A DNA stretch of 64,000 nt from contig JAEEXQ010000002.1 of NCBI GenBank assembly GCA_016287875.1, forward strand, positions 24,756 through 88,755, read 5' to 3'. Of this stretch, positions 1 to 8,870 are shown one piece after another. The translations under genes and the position numbers were made by a program. The notes below the pieces were generated by a model. It was not told where the DNA came from. It searched no databases and saw nothing but the letters and a program-made list of their open reading frames with translations. This stretch comes from Bacteroidales bacterium. Its GTDB lineage: Bacteria > Bacteroidota > Bacteroidia > Bacteroidales > UBA932. Each line of letters begins with the position of its first letter. The first letter of the stretch is position 1.

Positions 1-525
1 CTCGGGAGGGTCCTGGTCGTACTGGCCGTGGTCCTGCTCCACCTTTTTCCATATGCGCCCGCGGCAGTAAGGGAATCCGAAACGGTCGATGAGGCCGCCG
101 CCGGCGCCGGCATATTCGAAGCGGCTGCTGCGTATCAGCAGGCCGTCCTGCCGCAGCAGCCCGTGGAGTTTGGGGCCGCAGATGCCACATTCCGGATGGC
201 TTTCCATCCAGTCCAGCAGCGGCTCCAGCCAGCCGTCTTCAACCTCTATGTCGGAGTTGATGAGCACGTAGTAGTCGTATCCCAGGCCGTCCAGGGCTTC
301 GAAGGCCCTGTTGTATCCACCGGTAAAGCCGTAGTTGCGGTCCAGAAGCACCGTGTGCACTTCCGGGAATTCCTGGGCCAGAACCTCGCGGGAACCATCG
401 TCCGAGCCGCTGTCGGCCACCACCAGTTCCGCCCCGGCAGCTATGCACGAATGCAGCAGCCCGGGGAGGAATCTCCTCAGGTAATCCTTTGTGTTCCAGT
501 TAAGTACTACTACGGCGGTCTTCAT
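1..525 (-). CDS. Glycosyltransferase family 2, C-terminus cut by window edge
   Basis: Not in the ORF track because it runs off the left edge; reading the minus strand from the ATG at 523-525 gives 175 codons without a stop. The start reads MKTAVVVLNWNTKDYLRRFL, typical of GT-A fold GT2 enzymes, followed by an acidic patch (ADSGSDDG) at about 35-42 and a DXD-like NSDIEVED at about 88, the expected nucleotide-sugar and metal site. It probably transfers a sugar from a nucleotide-sugar to a surface glycan; donor and acceptor cannot be told. The ATG lies two bases after the slyD stop, so it is the last visible gene of the operon that starts at 6834. Confidence 0.88.
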   Translation of the reverse strand, partial: MKTAVVVLNWNTKDYLRRFLPGLLHSCIAAGAELVVADSGSDDGSREVLAQEFPEVHTVLLDRNYGFTGGYNRAFEALDGLGYDYYVLINSDIEVEDGWLEPLLDWMESHPECGICGPKLHGLLRQDGLLIRSSRFEYAGAGGGLIDRFGFPYCRGRIWKKVEQDHGQYDQDPPE

Positions 526-527
526 CT

Positions 528-1118
528 TTACTTGTCTTCTTTGCAGCAGCACTCGTGCCCTTCTTCGCCCTCGTGCTTGTGGCAGTTGCCCTTGTTTTTG
601 CCGTGGCAGCAATGATGCTCTTCCTCCTCGAGGGGAAGATACTCTCCGTGCAGGCCTTCGTTAAGCTCCTTTTCTGTGGCATCGCGCACGGAAACGACCT
701 CTACCTCGAAGTCGAGGGTCTTGCCGGCGAGCTGGTGGTTGAAGTCCATGGTCACGGTATCTTCCTTGACCTCTGCAACTGTTCCCTGGACGACGTGTCC
801 TGTGCTGTTGAACATAGGGACCACGGTGCCTATCTTGAGGAGGTCTTCGCGGAGTACGCCTCCGACTTCGAAAGAACTCTTGGGAATGTCGATGCGGAGT
901 TTGGGATTGACGGTGCCGTAGCCTTCTTCGGGGCTTACGGTGATGCTGAATTTGTCGCCAGGTTCGTGGCCCTCGAGGCCCTTTTCGAAGCCGGCTATCA
1001 TCATATGCGTACCGTGGATGTACTCCAAGGGCTGTCCCTCAGGGGATTTGTCGATCTGTTTTCCTTCTACGGTCAGGCAGTATGCCACTGCGACCACTTT
1101 GTTCTGTTCAATTTTCAT
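528..1118 (-). CDS. slyD: FKBP-type peptidyl-prolyl isomerase, SlyD-like, with Cys/His metal-binding tail
   Basis: Catalyses cis-trans isomerisation of prolyl bonds and acts as a chaperone in the cytoplasm (no signal peptide). Residues 1-70 and about 125-150 form the split FKBP domain (GFEKGLEGHEPGDKF, SPEEGYG), with the SlyD insert-in-flap domain between them (about 70-125). The last 33 residues are rich in Glu, His and Cys (HHCCHG, CHKH, HECCCKEDK), like the nickel/zinc-binding tail of E. coli SlyD. Length 196 aa is normal for the family. It starts 29 bases after the pmbA stop and is probably cotranscribed with it. Metal identity is not shown by sequence. Confidence 0.93.
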   Translation of the reverse strand: MKIEQNKVVAVAYCLTVEGKQIDKSPEGQPLEYIHGTHMMIAGFEKGLEGHEPGDKFSITVSPEEGYGTVNPKLRIDIPKSSFEVGGVLREDLLKIGTVVPMFNSTGHVVQGTVAEVKEDTVTMDFNHQLAGKTLDFEVEVVSVRDATEKELNEGLHGEYLPLEEEEHHCCHGKNKGNCHKHEGEEGHECCCKEDK

Positions 1119-1147
1119 ATCTTCTTCTTGAATGTTTCAGATTAATG

Positions 1148-2563
1148 TTATCCGCTGAAATCGACGTTGTCGAAAGCCAGGGTGGGGGTGAGTTTTGCCC
1201 GGCAGCGGCGGGCATCGTCGCCGGCCGCGAGCAGATTGCTCCAGAGTGTCACTATGTTGCCGGTGATCAGCATTTCGCGCACCGGATGGACTATCTTGCC
1301 GTCCTTGAAACGGTACCCCTGGATCGCGTAGGAAAAGTCTCCCGTCGCAGGGTTGCTGTTGCCTCCGCAGAAGTCCGTGATGAGTATGCCGGACCCGCAA
1401 AGCTTCATGATCTCTTCTCTGCTCCGTGCGCTTCCGAACCTGGGGATAAACGGCCTGGTAGCATCTTCAATCGTGGGGGTGATGCCGAGCTTGTTGGACA
1501 TATAGGTATTAACGAAATACTCCTGCACCACGCCATCTTTCACTATATAGTGATTGGACGTAGCTACGCCTTCGGAATCGAACATCTTTCCGCAGGCTTC
1601 CCCGGGTGTGCGGGGGATGTCCATTATGTCCAGCCCGGCGGGGAAAAGCTGCTTTCCGAGCGAATCCGTCAGGAAGGAGTTCTTCTGCTGGATGTTGAAT
1701 GCGTTCAGGGCACTCAGGATAGGATTCAGCACCTTCTGCGAGACTTCGCTGTCGATGACTGCACGGTACTTCCCGCTCCTGCAGCGCCTGGGGCCTATCT
1801 GCAGCACGGCCTCTTCCAGGGCCGCGTCCGCGACCTTTTCCGGATGGAAGCCGGCCAGGGTGGGGGATGCTTCCCACCATCCTCCGCTGTATTTGTGGCC
1901 GCGGGAATCCTCGATCGTGAGTTCGGTGAAGAATTCGAAGGAGGTCTCGCTGTGGAGGGCTTCGGTGCCCTGGGTGTCCACGACGTAGTTGTAGTACAGT
2001 GAATCGGAGTATTCTCCTTCCTCGGATATCAGCTTCCATTTCTTCGCGCACGTCGGCAGGGAGTTGTTGTCCCTGCTCGCTACCGCCACGCACGAGGCCC
2101 GCTCAAAAAACTTCGCAGGGGCAACACGTCCCTGCCGACGCTGCACGCTGTTATCGAGCGCGAAGGCTATGCGCTGTTCGGGGGTGACGGAATTCCAGGC
2201 GGGATCGCAGATTCCGAGTTCATCTCCCGAGACCGCATCCTTGGCAGTACGGGCCGGATCCGGAAGATCACGAGCTGCATCCTCCGCAAGCATCCTGGTA
2301 GTGTCCACCGCCTTCGAAATGAAGGCACGCAGGGACTCCCTGTCCAGCTTGTTGGTGGAGAAGGTGCCGTAGCGCCCGTCCACGTAGAGGTTCAGGCTGA
2401 TGCTGCGGTCCAGACAGCCGCTCACCTTGTCCACCTCGCCGTCCAGAGTCGCGACTATGCTCATCTCGTTCTTGCTGAGGCTGGCCCTGGCCTTGGAAGC
2501 ACCGGCTTCCAACGCCATCTTCAGACACTCGCGGGTCAACTTCAATTCTTCTTTTTCCAGCAT
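1148..2563 (-). CDS. pmbA: TldE/PmbA family metalloprotease subunit
   Basis: Partner of TldD in the heterodimeric TldD/TldE protease, which in other bacteria trims small peptides (microcin B17 leader, CcdA antitoxin). The 471 aa match the family in length and layout: an N-terminal helical domain (about 1-110), then the conserved beta-rich core ending in GNIVTLWSNLLAAGDDARRC. It lacks the HExxxH zinc motif found in TldD, as expected for the non-catalytic TldE subunit. It begins one base after the tldD stop, so the two subunits are translationally coupled. Substrate here is unknown. Confidence 0.93.
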   Translation of the reverse strand: MLEKEELKLTRECLKMALEAGASKARASLSKNEMSIVATLDGEVDKVSGCLDRSISLNLYVDGRYGTFSTNKLDRESLRAFISKAVDTTRMLAEDAARDLPDPARTAKDAVSGDELGICDPAWNSVTPEQRIAFALDNSVQRRQGRVAPAKFFERASCVAVASRDNNSLPTCAKKWKLISEEGEYSDSLYYNYVVDTQGTEALHSETSFEFFTELTIEDSRGHKYSGGWWEASPTLAGFHPEKVADAALEEAVLQIGPRRCRSGKYRAVIDSEVSQKVLNPILSALNAFNIQQKNSFLTDSLGKQLFPAGLDIMDIPRTPGEACGKMFDSEGVATSNHYIVKDGVVQEYFVNTYMSNKLGITPTIEDATRPFIPRFGSARSREEIMKLCGSGILITDFCGGNSNPATGDFSYAIQGYRFKDGKIVHPVREMLITGNIVTLWSNLLAAGDDARRCRAKLTPTLAFDNVDFSG

Positions 2564-2564
2564 C

Positions 2565-3995
2565 TTATTCTCCTCCGACGGTCAGGCTCTTGACCAGCAC
2601 GCTGGGAATGCCGCAGCTCACAAGGGCGCTCTGCTCCTTGCCGCAGGTCCAGGTACTGTTGTCTATCTTGAGGTCCGAAGCCACCGCAACAATGTCCGCA
2701 AGCGCCTTCGGGCCGTTTCCTACAATGTTTATATCTTTCACCGGCATAGTCAGCCGGCCATTCTCTATCAGGCGTCCGCTCTTCACGTAGAAGGTGAAAT
2801 CTCCCTCTCCTATCTTGACCTCCCCGTTGCTGAACTGGTCCACGAAGATGCCTTTCCGGACGCCGGCGATCAGATCCGCGCAGCTGCCGTCGTGCCCGCT
2901 TTCCATATAGGTGCAGCGCATGCGGGGGATGGGGTTGTAGCGGAAGGATTCCCTGCGCCCGTTGCCAGTGGGGGATACTCCGTAGTAGGCCGCGCTGATG
3001 CGGTCGTGGAGATAGCTGCGCAGTATGCCGTCTTCCATCATATAGGTCTTCTGCCCGGCAACGCCCTCGTCATCCACGTTCACCGACCCGCGGTTTCCGG
3101 GGATGGTGGCGTCATCGATGATGTTGATGCCCGATGCGGCGACCCTGCAGCCCATCTTATCCGAGAAGATGCTCTGCCCCTTGCGGTTGAAATCCGCCTC
3201 GAATGCGTGGCCCATCGCTTCGTGCAGCAGTATTCCGGAAGCTCCTGCGGCCATCACCACGGGCATCTTCCCGCCCTTGGGCCTGCGGGCCTCGAAGCGC
3301 TCGTCCATTCCGCAGGTTACGGCCTCCGCCAGTTCCTCTATCAGGGAATCCCCGATCATCTCCACGCCGGAGCGGAAACTGCGGGAGGCGTTGTTCATTT
3401 CGGTGCGGCCTCCTCTTACGAAGATGACCGTGGCGGTGATGCTCCCTACCGGACGGGTGTCGGTGGTGGTCTCGTCGAGGGAGTTGTACATAAGTATGTC
3501 GCTGACCTGCCAGCTGAGGGCGGCTATCACCTTGTGGACGCTGGAATCTTTGGCCCGGATGGCGCTTTCGAGCTTCATCAGCACGGGCACGAAGCGGGCT
3601 GCTTCGGCCCTGCGCCAGTCATCATCCATATCATAGAAACTGCCGGGGGACAGGGCCCGGGTGGCAGCTCCGGCCGCTTTCGTGTCGGAAGAGGATGCCG
3701 CGGCAATCACGGACGCCTTGCGCGCAGCGGCCATCAGAGCGGCCTGGTCCGTGCTCTCGGCATATGCGTATCCCGTCTTTTCTCCTTTCAGGACGCGCAC
3801 TCCGCATCCGTAATCTATATGGGAACCTCCGGAACTGACCACGCCGTCCCGGAGCACAAGCTCGCCGTAGGAGGTATCTTCGAAGAACAGGTCGCACCAC
3901 TGTCCGCCACCTTTCATCCCTTCGGCAACCAAAGCCCGAAGCTGCGCGGTACTCACGCCGAACAGGTTCAGATAATCATTTTTCGTTTTCATCAA
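2565..3995 (-). CDS. tldD: TldD zinc metalloprotease
   Basis: Catalytic subunit of TldD/TldE. The zinc motif HEAMGH is at about residues 258-263 inside ILLHEAMGHAFEADF, the family signature. 476 aa, full length. ORF start 3995 lies 20 bases inside the 3' end of the preceding kinase gene; the second Met (3992) would also work. Order on the minus strand is kinase > tldD > pmbA. A cytosolic peptidase acting on unfolded peptides through the central channel of the heterodimer is the known family function; the local peptide substrate is not visible. Confidence 0.95.
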   Translation of the reverse strand: MMKTKNDYLNLFGVSTAQLRALVAEGMKGGGQWCDLFFEDTSYGELVLRDGVVSSGGSHIDYGCGVRVLKGEKTGYAYAESTDQAALMAAARKASVIAAASSSDTKAAGAATRALSPGSFYDMDDDWRRAEAARFVPVLMKLESAIRAKDSSVHKVIAALSWQVSDILMYNSLDETTTDTRPVGSITATVIFVRGGRTEMNNASRSFRSGVEMIGDSLIEELAEAVTCGMDERFEARRPKGGKMPVVMAAGASGILLHEAMGHAFEADFNRKGQSIFSDKMGCRVAASGINIIDDATIPGNRGSVNVDDEGVAGQKTYMMEDGILRSYLHDRISAAYYGVSPTGNGRRESFRYNPIPRMRCTYMESGHDGSCADLIAGVRKGIFVDQFSNGEVKIGEGDFTFYVKSGRLIENGRLTMPVKDINIVGNGPKALADIVAVASDLKIDNSTWTCGKEQSALVSCGIPSVLVKSLTVGGE

Positions 3996-4563
3996 GATAG
4001 GCCAGTTTGTAGATCAGGTCGTATTTCTCCTGATCCTTGATGTTGACTCCTTTTTCGGAACCTTCCGCGACTATCGTAAGCGGGTCCGAGGAGTTGTCGG
4101 CAAGCAGCCATCGGTCGCAGATGGGGGCGTAGGTCTCGAAGAAATAGTTGAGGCCCATATAATAACGCCTGCGCAGCACGTCTTCGGGGATGTTGTGCCC
4201 TCCGGCGGCGACGCGGTTCTTCACCCTGGCGATGGCCAGTTCGGGGGATTTCAGCCAGAAGTAGAGTATGCTCACCATATAGCCCCGGGACTTGGCATCG
4301 TTGATTATTCCAAGGAGGGACCTGGTGGCGAGGGTGGTTTCCACGCTGAAATCCATATTGTTTTCCAGTAGATAATATATCTTGCGCAGCATATAGCGGC
4401 TTGCCGTCACCGATGCTTCGGCCGGATTGAACGGGGAAAGGCTCTTCGCGAACTCGTCGGAATTCACGAACTGGCTGCACTCCAACATTTCGGGAAGGAG
4501 GGTATAGGAAGCTGTTGTCTTTCCGGAGCCGTTGCATCCGGAGATGATATACATTCTAGGCAT
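3976..4563 (-). CDS. Zeta-toxin-like P-loop kinase
   Basis: 195 aa with Walker A SGCNGSGKTT at residues 8-17, then FVNSDEF (about 32-38), where zeta kinases carry the catalytic Asp, and a LID-like arginine stretch RVKNRVAAGGHNIPEDVLRRR (only part needed: RVKNRV, RRRYY). The family includes zeta toxins, which phosphorylate UDP-GlcNAc at the 3'-OH, and many solitary chromosomal ATPases of unknown substrate. No epsilon-like antitoxin gene is adjacent: both neighbours overlap it (8 bases with TIGR02757, 20 with tldD) and are housekeeping-like. I therefore favour a solitary small-molecule kinase rather than a toxin-antitoxin module. Confidence 0.85.
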   Translation of the reverse strand: MPRMYIISGCNGSGKTTASYTLLPEMLECSQFVNSDEFAKSLSPFNPAEASVTASRYMLRKIYYLLENNMDFSVETTLATRSLLGIINDAKSRGYMVSILYFWLKSPELAIARVKNRVAAGGHNIPEDVLRRRYYMGLNYFFETYAPICDRWLLADNSSDPLTIVAEGSEKGVNIKDQEKYDLIYKLAYLDENEK

Positions 4564-5290
4564 TGTTCACTCCATATCCGAAGAGCGCGAAATCGCCCTT
4601 CGCAGGATCGTCCGGGAAAAGCTCCCGGAATGAATCGGTAATGTCGCGGGCCGTGACTATGTCCTTGGATTTACGGGAGGTAAGCCCCAGCTCCGCTGCC
4701 TGACGGTACACGTGTACGTCGAGGGGGATGACAAGCTCGCGCTTGTCGCTGTTTTTCCATAGTCCTAGATCCACGCGTCCGTCGTCCCTCACCATCCACC
4801 GGCGCATCATCCAGATTTTCTTGTCCGGGGCTTTGGGGTCGGCCTTCTGGCCGAAGATACGCACGCGGATTTCGGGTACGGAAAGGGATTCCAAGGACTC
4901 GTTCCCGGAGTAGAAATCCTTGAGCCTGCGGCAGATGGCGGCTATCTCGCTCCATTTCACGGTGCGGTGGATGGAGCTGGCGTCGTTGCGCCAGTCCCCG
5001 GCCATCACATAGTCGAAGGGATGCCACATCATCTCGTCGAAAAGACGGCTGCAGTCGCGCACTATCATCGCGCGCCTGCCCCAGGCCAGATGGGCGGCGA
5101 ACACCGCCGCAATCTCCACGTCCTGCAGGCTGGGCCGCCATTCCCCGCCCTCGAAGCCGAGCACGGGCTGTATGGTGGTCATCATACTGCAGAAGCGCCG
5201 GGGGAACGCTATCGGATCTTCCTCGAAATACTTCGGGTTGTTGTAGCGCTCCGCCCAGGCGAGAAGTTTGTCCTTTAATTCGTCCGTCAT
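4556..5290 (-). CDS. TIGR02757 (DUF2400) family protein
   Basis: 244 aa cytoplasmic protein typical of Bacteroidota and Spirochaetes, function unknown. Family hallmarks seen: YNNPKYFEEDPIAFPRRF near the N-terminus, MMRRWMVR...VDLGLW at about 160-180, IPLDVHVYRQAAELGL and the C-terminal DFALFGYGV. The fold has been likened to helix-hairpin-helix DNA glycosylases, but no catalytic role is established. Its ATG overlaps the last base of the POT transporter gene, and its 3' end overlaps the zeta-like kinase by 8 bases, so translation is probably coupled across all three. Confidence 0.9.
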   Translation of the reverse strand: MTDELKDKLLAWAERYNNPKYFEEDPIAFPRRFCSMMTTIQPVLGFEGGEWRPSLQDVEIAAVFAAHLAWGRRAMIVRDCSRLFDEMMWHPFDYVMAGDWRNDASSIHRTVKWSEIAAICRRLKDFYSGNESLESLSVPEIRVRIFGQKADPKAPDKKIWMMRRWMVRDDGRVDLGLWKNSDKRELVIPLDVHVYRQAAELGLTSRKSKDIVTARDITDSFRELFPDDPAKGDFALFGYGVNNA

Positions 5291-6834
5291 TATTTGGTTA
5301 CTCTTTCAAGCCATTTCACCATTCCGAGCATTACGCCCATGGAGATGAGGCAGACTACCAGGAACACGGTCCAGCACTTCCAGATAGGCCAGGCATTGTA
5401 CATTACGGGGCCTATCCATATAAGGAGGTTGCCGACTGCGGTGGCGCCGAGCCAGAGACCCTGGCAGAGGCCGAGCATGCTCTTGGGGGCCACCTTCGAC
5501 ACGAACGACAGCCCGAGAGGGGAGATGAAGAGCTCGGCGACGGTCAGGAAGAAGTAGGTGACTATGAGCACCCACCAGTCTGCCTTCATTCCGGCTGCGA
5601 CACCCTCGTCAAGGGCGCGGAACTCGGTTCCGGAGGGATATCCGTTAGTAAATGAGAATACGGTCAGGAAGAGGTAGGCCATGCCTGCTATTCCCATACC
5701 TATGGCAATCTTGCGGGGGGTGGATACGTTCTTGCCCTTCCTTGCCAGTGCGGCGAAGAGCCACATGATGACAGGAGTAAGCACAATCACGAAGAAGGGA
5801 TTCACGGCCTGCCAGATTTCGGGGGCTATCTTGTCCGTCTTCACGAAGTCGCGGGCGAACACCGAAAGGGACTGCCCGTTCTGATGGAAGGAGAACCAGA
5901 AGAAAATGGCTATGCCGAGCACTGCGAACAGTGCATACATCCTCTGCTTGATTTCGGTAGCCATTGCCACCTTCTCTTCGGGAGTATAGCTGTCCGTGCT
6001 GGCAGCGGCCTTCTTTTCGGGGGTGGGGAACTTCTTCTTGTTGCAGAGGAAGATGACCAGCGAGATGATCATTGCGGCCACCGAGGCTATGAAGGAGAAG
6101 TGCACGCCCTGGTTGAATACTTCGAGGTATGCGGCAGGATCGAAGGATCCGCCGGCAAGGGTGACGGATTCCGAGAGGCTCTCGTATTTAGCCATCTGGT
6201 CCCCGATGTTGCCGTCGATGAACTTGTGGCAGAGCTCGGGAAGGTTGGCATTGTAGAGGAAGCCGTTGGCCTTGAGCCACCACTCGCGGAGCAGCGGGGC
6301 CACGAAAGGAGCGATGAGACCTCCGATGTTGATGAATACGTAGAAGATCTGGAAGCCCGAATCGCGTTTGCTTTTGGCAATGTTGAGGGCCTCCTCGCCT
6401 TTCTTGGCTTCTTCGGCCTCGTAATTGTCGTACATCTGCCCGACTATGGCCTGGAGGTTACCCTTGAAGAGGCCGTTGCCGAATGCGATGAATGTTAGGG
6501 CCAGGCAGGTGAAGGGCAGCAGCCAGATATGGTTGGCGGATGTGGCCGTGATGGGAATCGCGAGCAGGATATAGCCGAGAGCCATCACGAGCAGACCCTT
6601 CTGTATGGTCCCTTTGTAGTTCTGGCTGCGGTCGGCTATGATACCTCCGAGCAGCGAAAGCACATAGATTGCTGCATAGAAAACAGAGTAGATAACACCT
6701 GCGGTACCATCGCTGATACCAAACTTGGAGCAGAGGAAGAGCAGAAGGACGGCGTTCATTATGTAGTAGCCGAATCGCTCGCCCATATTGCTCAGTGCGG
6801 CTGCAAGCAGCCCTTTGGGATGTCCTTTGAACAT
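5290..6834 (-). CDS. POT/PTR2 family proton-coupled oligopeptide transporter
   Basis: Imports di- and tripeptides with protons across the inner membrane. 514 aa, about 12-14 hydrophobic segments. The proton-coupling motif ExxERFxYY is present as NMGERFGYY at about 17-25, followed by GGIIADR (loop 2-3 MFS motif) and FYVFINIGGLIAPF, the PTR2 signature. First gene of a seven-gene operon; a TAnnTTTG box lies 33 bases upstream. Fits a peptide-fermenting lifestyle together with PepD and glutamate dehydrogenase elsewhere in the window. Confidence 0.94.
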   Translation of the reverse strand: MFKGHPKGLLAAALSNMGERFGYYIMNAVLLLFLCSKFGISDGTAGVIYSVFYAAIYVLSLLGGIIADRSQNYKGTIQKGLLVMALGYILLAIPITATSANHIWLLPFTCLALTFIAFGNGLFKGNLQAIVGQMYDNYEAEEAKKGEEALNIAKSKRDSGFQIFYVFINIGGLIAPFVAPLLREWWLKANGFLYNANLPELCHKFIDGNIGDQMAKYESLSESVTLAGGSFDPAAYLEVFNQGVHFSFIASVAAMIISLVIFLCNKKKFPTPEKKAAASTDSYTPEEKVAMATEIKQRMYALFAVLGIAIFFWFSFHQNGQSLSVFARDFVKTDKIAPEIWQAVNPFFVIVLTPVIMWLFAALARKGKNVSTPRKIAIGMGIAGMAYLFLTVFSFTNGYPSGTEFRALDEGVAAGMKADWWVLIVTYFFLTVAELFISPLGLSFVSKVAPKSMLGLCQGLWLGATAVGNLLIWIGPVMYNAWPIWKCWTVFLVVCLISMGVMLGMVKWLERVTK

Positions 6835-6866
6835 ATTCTGAACTTTAAATAGATTTCAAATACTTA

Positions 6867-6874
6867 CAAATATA
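6867..6874 (-). promoter_or_regulatory. Bacteroidota -7 promoter box (TATATTTG) of the POT operon
   Basis: Minus strand TATATTTG matches the Bacteroidota TAnnTTTG box; a leader of about 28 bases would precede the POT ATG at 6834. Divergent from the box at 6918-6925, 43 bases away. Confidence 0.7.
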
Positions 6875-6917
6875 ATAAAAATAGGGGATTTCGGCAGCGC
6901 TTTTCCCCGAATTTGGC

Positions 6918-6925
6918 TATATTTG
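6918..6925 (+). promoter_or_regulatory. -7 promoter box (TATATTTG) of the acyltransferase operon
   Basis: TATATTTG ends six bases before the ATG at 6932, so the transcript would start at or next to the start codon. No clear TTG at the expected -33 position. Confidence 0.65.
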
Positions 6926-6931
6926 TGAGTT

Positions 6932-7864
6932 ATGCAAAATGAGAAAAGATCCGTCGGTGTGGTGATTGTCGAGGCGATTCTCGGCCTTCTGTCCCGTCTT
7001 CCCCTGCGTTTTCATCTTAGGGTAGGGCGCTTCGTGAGCTGGTTCCTGCGCTCGGTGATTCACTACAGGCGCGACGTAGTTATAACCAACCTCTCCCGCA
7101 GTTTTCCCGAACTGAAATACAAGCAGATAACGGCCCTTGCCAGGCAGTTCTACGACCATCTCGGCGACATTTTCGCCGAAGCGATATGGTTCGGAGGCTG
7201 CAAGGGCGAGAAGGGCCGGAAACGCCTGAAGGATTCGCATCTTGCCGATGTGACCAATCCCGAAACCTATAACAAGCTCTACGACAACGGCCGCAGCATG
7301 ATGGTGCTTACCAGCCACGCCGGCAACTGGGAGCTTCTGGGGGGATGGTTCTGCTACAACCACGATGATTCCCATCCCTTCGATTCGGGATATGCTTCGA
7401 TGCGCGTCGTGTACCGGCGCCTGAAGAGCGCTGCCTGGGACAGGGTGATGGCCGACAACCGCTGCAACTGCCTGCAGGGAACGGGCTTCCACGGTTATCT
7501 GGAAGCTGGAGAAGTGCTCCGTTCCGCCCTGCGCGACCGCAATGAGCATCTTGTCTATGTTTTTCCCACGGATCAGTATCCCTACAAGATTGCCAGCAGC
7601 CACAATGTGGGCCGCTTCATGAACCAGGAGACCGTCGCGATGGGAGGCGGAGCAGCCCTTGCCTGCAAGCTGGGTATGAGCGTAAGCTATCTACGCTGGA
7701 CCGTGCTGGAACGTGGCAGATATGGTCTGGAATTTGTGCCTCTGTGCGAGGACGCGTCCCAGTCCACGCCTGAACAGATAATGGTAAAGTATTACGCGGA
7801 ACTGGAGAAAGATATACGGGAGCAACCCTGGAATTATCTCTGGACCCATAAAAGATGGAAATAG
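6932..7864 (+). CDS. Lipid A biosynthesis-type lysophospholipid acyltransferase (LpxL/HtrB family)
   Basis: 310 aa, one N-terminal hydrophobic segment (VIVEAILGLLSRLPL) as an inner-membrane anchor. The acyltransferase motif HX4(D/E) is present as SHAGNWELLGG at about 130-140; the family adds a secondary acyl chain to lipid A or a related lipid using acyl-ACP. YVFPTDQYPY and GGAALACKLGMSV match later conserved blocks. It is first in an operon with the DUF4831 protein (gap 2 bases) and pepD. Which lipid it acylates cannot be read from sequence; Bacteroidota also use such enzymes for ornithine/glycine lipids. Confidence 0.88.
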   Translation: MQNEKRSVGVVIVEAILGLLSRLPLRFHLRVGRFVSWFLRSVIHYRRDVVITNLSRSFPELKYKQITALARQFYDHLGDIFAEAIWFGGCKGEKGRKRLKDSHLADVTNPETYNKLYDNGRSMMVLTSHAGNWELLGGWFCYNHDDSHPFDSGYASMRVVYRRLKSAAWDRVMADNRCNCLQGTGFHGYLEAGEVLRSALRDRNEHLVYVFPTDQYPYKIASSHNVGRFMNQETVAMGGGAALACKLGMSVSYLRWTVLERGRYGLEFVPLCEDASQSTPEQIMVKYYAELEKDIREQPWNYLWTHKRWK

Positions 7865-7866
7865 CC

Positions 7867-8862
7867 ATGAAAAAGTTATTGTTCTTCATCGCAGTGATGC
7901 TGATGCCCCAGCTCGTCCGCGCGCAGGGCACCGTATCGTATTCGATGCCCCAGACCGTGCTGGTCTTCAGCGTCGAAGCCCAGAAAGAAAGCTTTTATGC
8001 CGGCCCCTATGCCCGCTATGCGCAGAAGTATCTCGGCATTAGCGCCGAACTCTACGACAGGGTGTCGTACACCGTGACGTCCGTCAAGCTCTATCCTGCT
8101 GTGGAAGCCGACCAGAGCGTGCGTTATACTTATGTGCTCAACGGCCAGAGCCAGCCTCTCTTCCTGCAACTGACCAGCCAGGGCCTGGTGTCAGGTCCTG
8201 CCGGGGCCTACACCGCCGACAAGGGATGGAAGTATCCCGCCGGCAAGGGGACGGGCTTCTCCGGCAAGGGCATCCCCGCCAACCTGACCGAGCGTACCAA
8301 CACCCTCTACGAGGCCGACAACCACGCCGTGCGCCAGAAAGTGGTGGTGGAGAAGAGCACCGAGGACAAGGCCAAGGAAGTGGCCGACAAGATATTCGAG
8401 ATACGCGAGAACAAGTACAAGATATTGGTAGGGGATACCGACGCCACCTACAGCGGAGAGGCTATGAAGGCTACCATAGACGCCTTGAACAAGCTCGAGC
8501 AGGACTATCTCGCCCTCTTTACCGGAGTGAGCGAATTCGGCTCCCAGTCGGCATCCTTCGAGGTCATCCCTTCGGTGAAGAAGAATCAGACCTACGTTGC
8601 CTTCCGGCTTTCCGACGAGGAAGGTCTGGTGCCGGCCGACAATGTGTCCGGCAAGCCGTATTTCGTGACTCTTGCCGTCGAATCCGTTGCTCCGGCTCCT
8701 CCGGTGGAGAGCAAGTCCAAGCCCGCCCAGGTGGTCAACTACCGCATCCCCGCCGTATGCGGAGTGCGCCTGACCGACGGCATCAACACCTTGCTCCAGA
8801 CCCGGGTTCCGGTCTATCAGCTCGGTATCGTAGCAGCTTATCCTGTTTATAAAACAAAATAG
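7867..8862 (+). CDS. DUF4831 family secreted protein
   Basis: The ORF track starts at 7855, but MKKLLFFIAVMLMPQLVRAQ from the ATG at 7867 is a clean signal peptide (cleavage after VRA) and avoids overlap with the acyltransferase stop at 7862-7864. The mature protein (about 311 aa) matches DUF4831, an uncharacterised Bacteroidota envelope family: SYTVTSVKLYPAVEADQSVRYTYVLNGQ region near the N-terminus and KATIDALNKLEQDYLALFTG in the middle. Probably periplasmic or outer-membrane associated; no enzymatic motif seen. Confidence 0.85.
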   Translation: MKKLLFFIAVMLMPQLVRAQGTVSYSMPQTVLVFSVEAQKESFYAGPYARYAQKYLGISAELYDRVSYTVTSVKLYPAVEADQSVRYTYVLNGQSQPLFLQLTSQGLVSGPAGAYTADKGWKYPAGKGTGFSGKGIPANLTERTNTLYEADNHAVRQKVVVEKSTEDKAKEVADKIFEIRENKYKILVGDTDATYSGEAMKATIDALNKLEQDYLALFTGVSEFGSQSASFEVIPSVKKNQTYVAFRLSDEEGLVPADNVSGKPYFVTLAVESVAPAPPVESKSKPAQVVNYRIPAVCGVRLTDGINTLLQTRVPVYQLGIVAAYPVYKTK

Positions 8863-8870
8863 ATATAGTC

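Noticed and set aside
28-615. 195 aa plus-strand ORF at the left edge
   Set aside because: Antisense to the GT2 gene and slyD, both with clear family motifs on the minus strand.
3976-4563. Toxin-antitoxin module
   Set aside because: No epsilon-like or other small antitoxin gene is adjacent; both flanking genes overlap it and are housekeeping-like.
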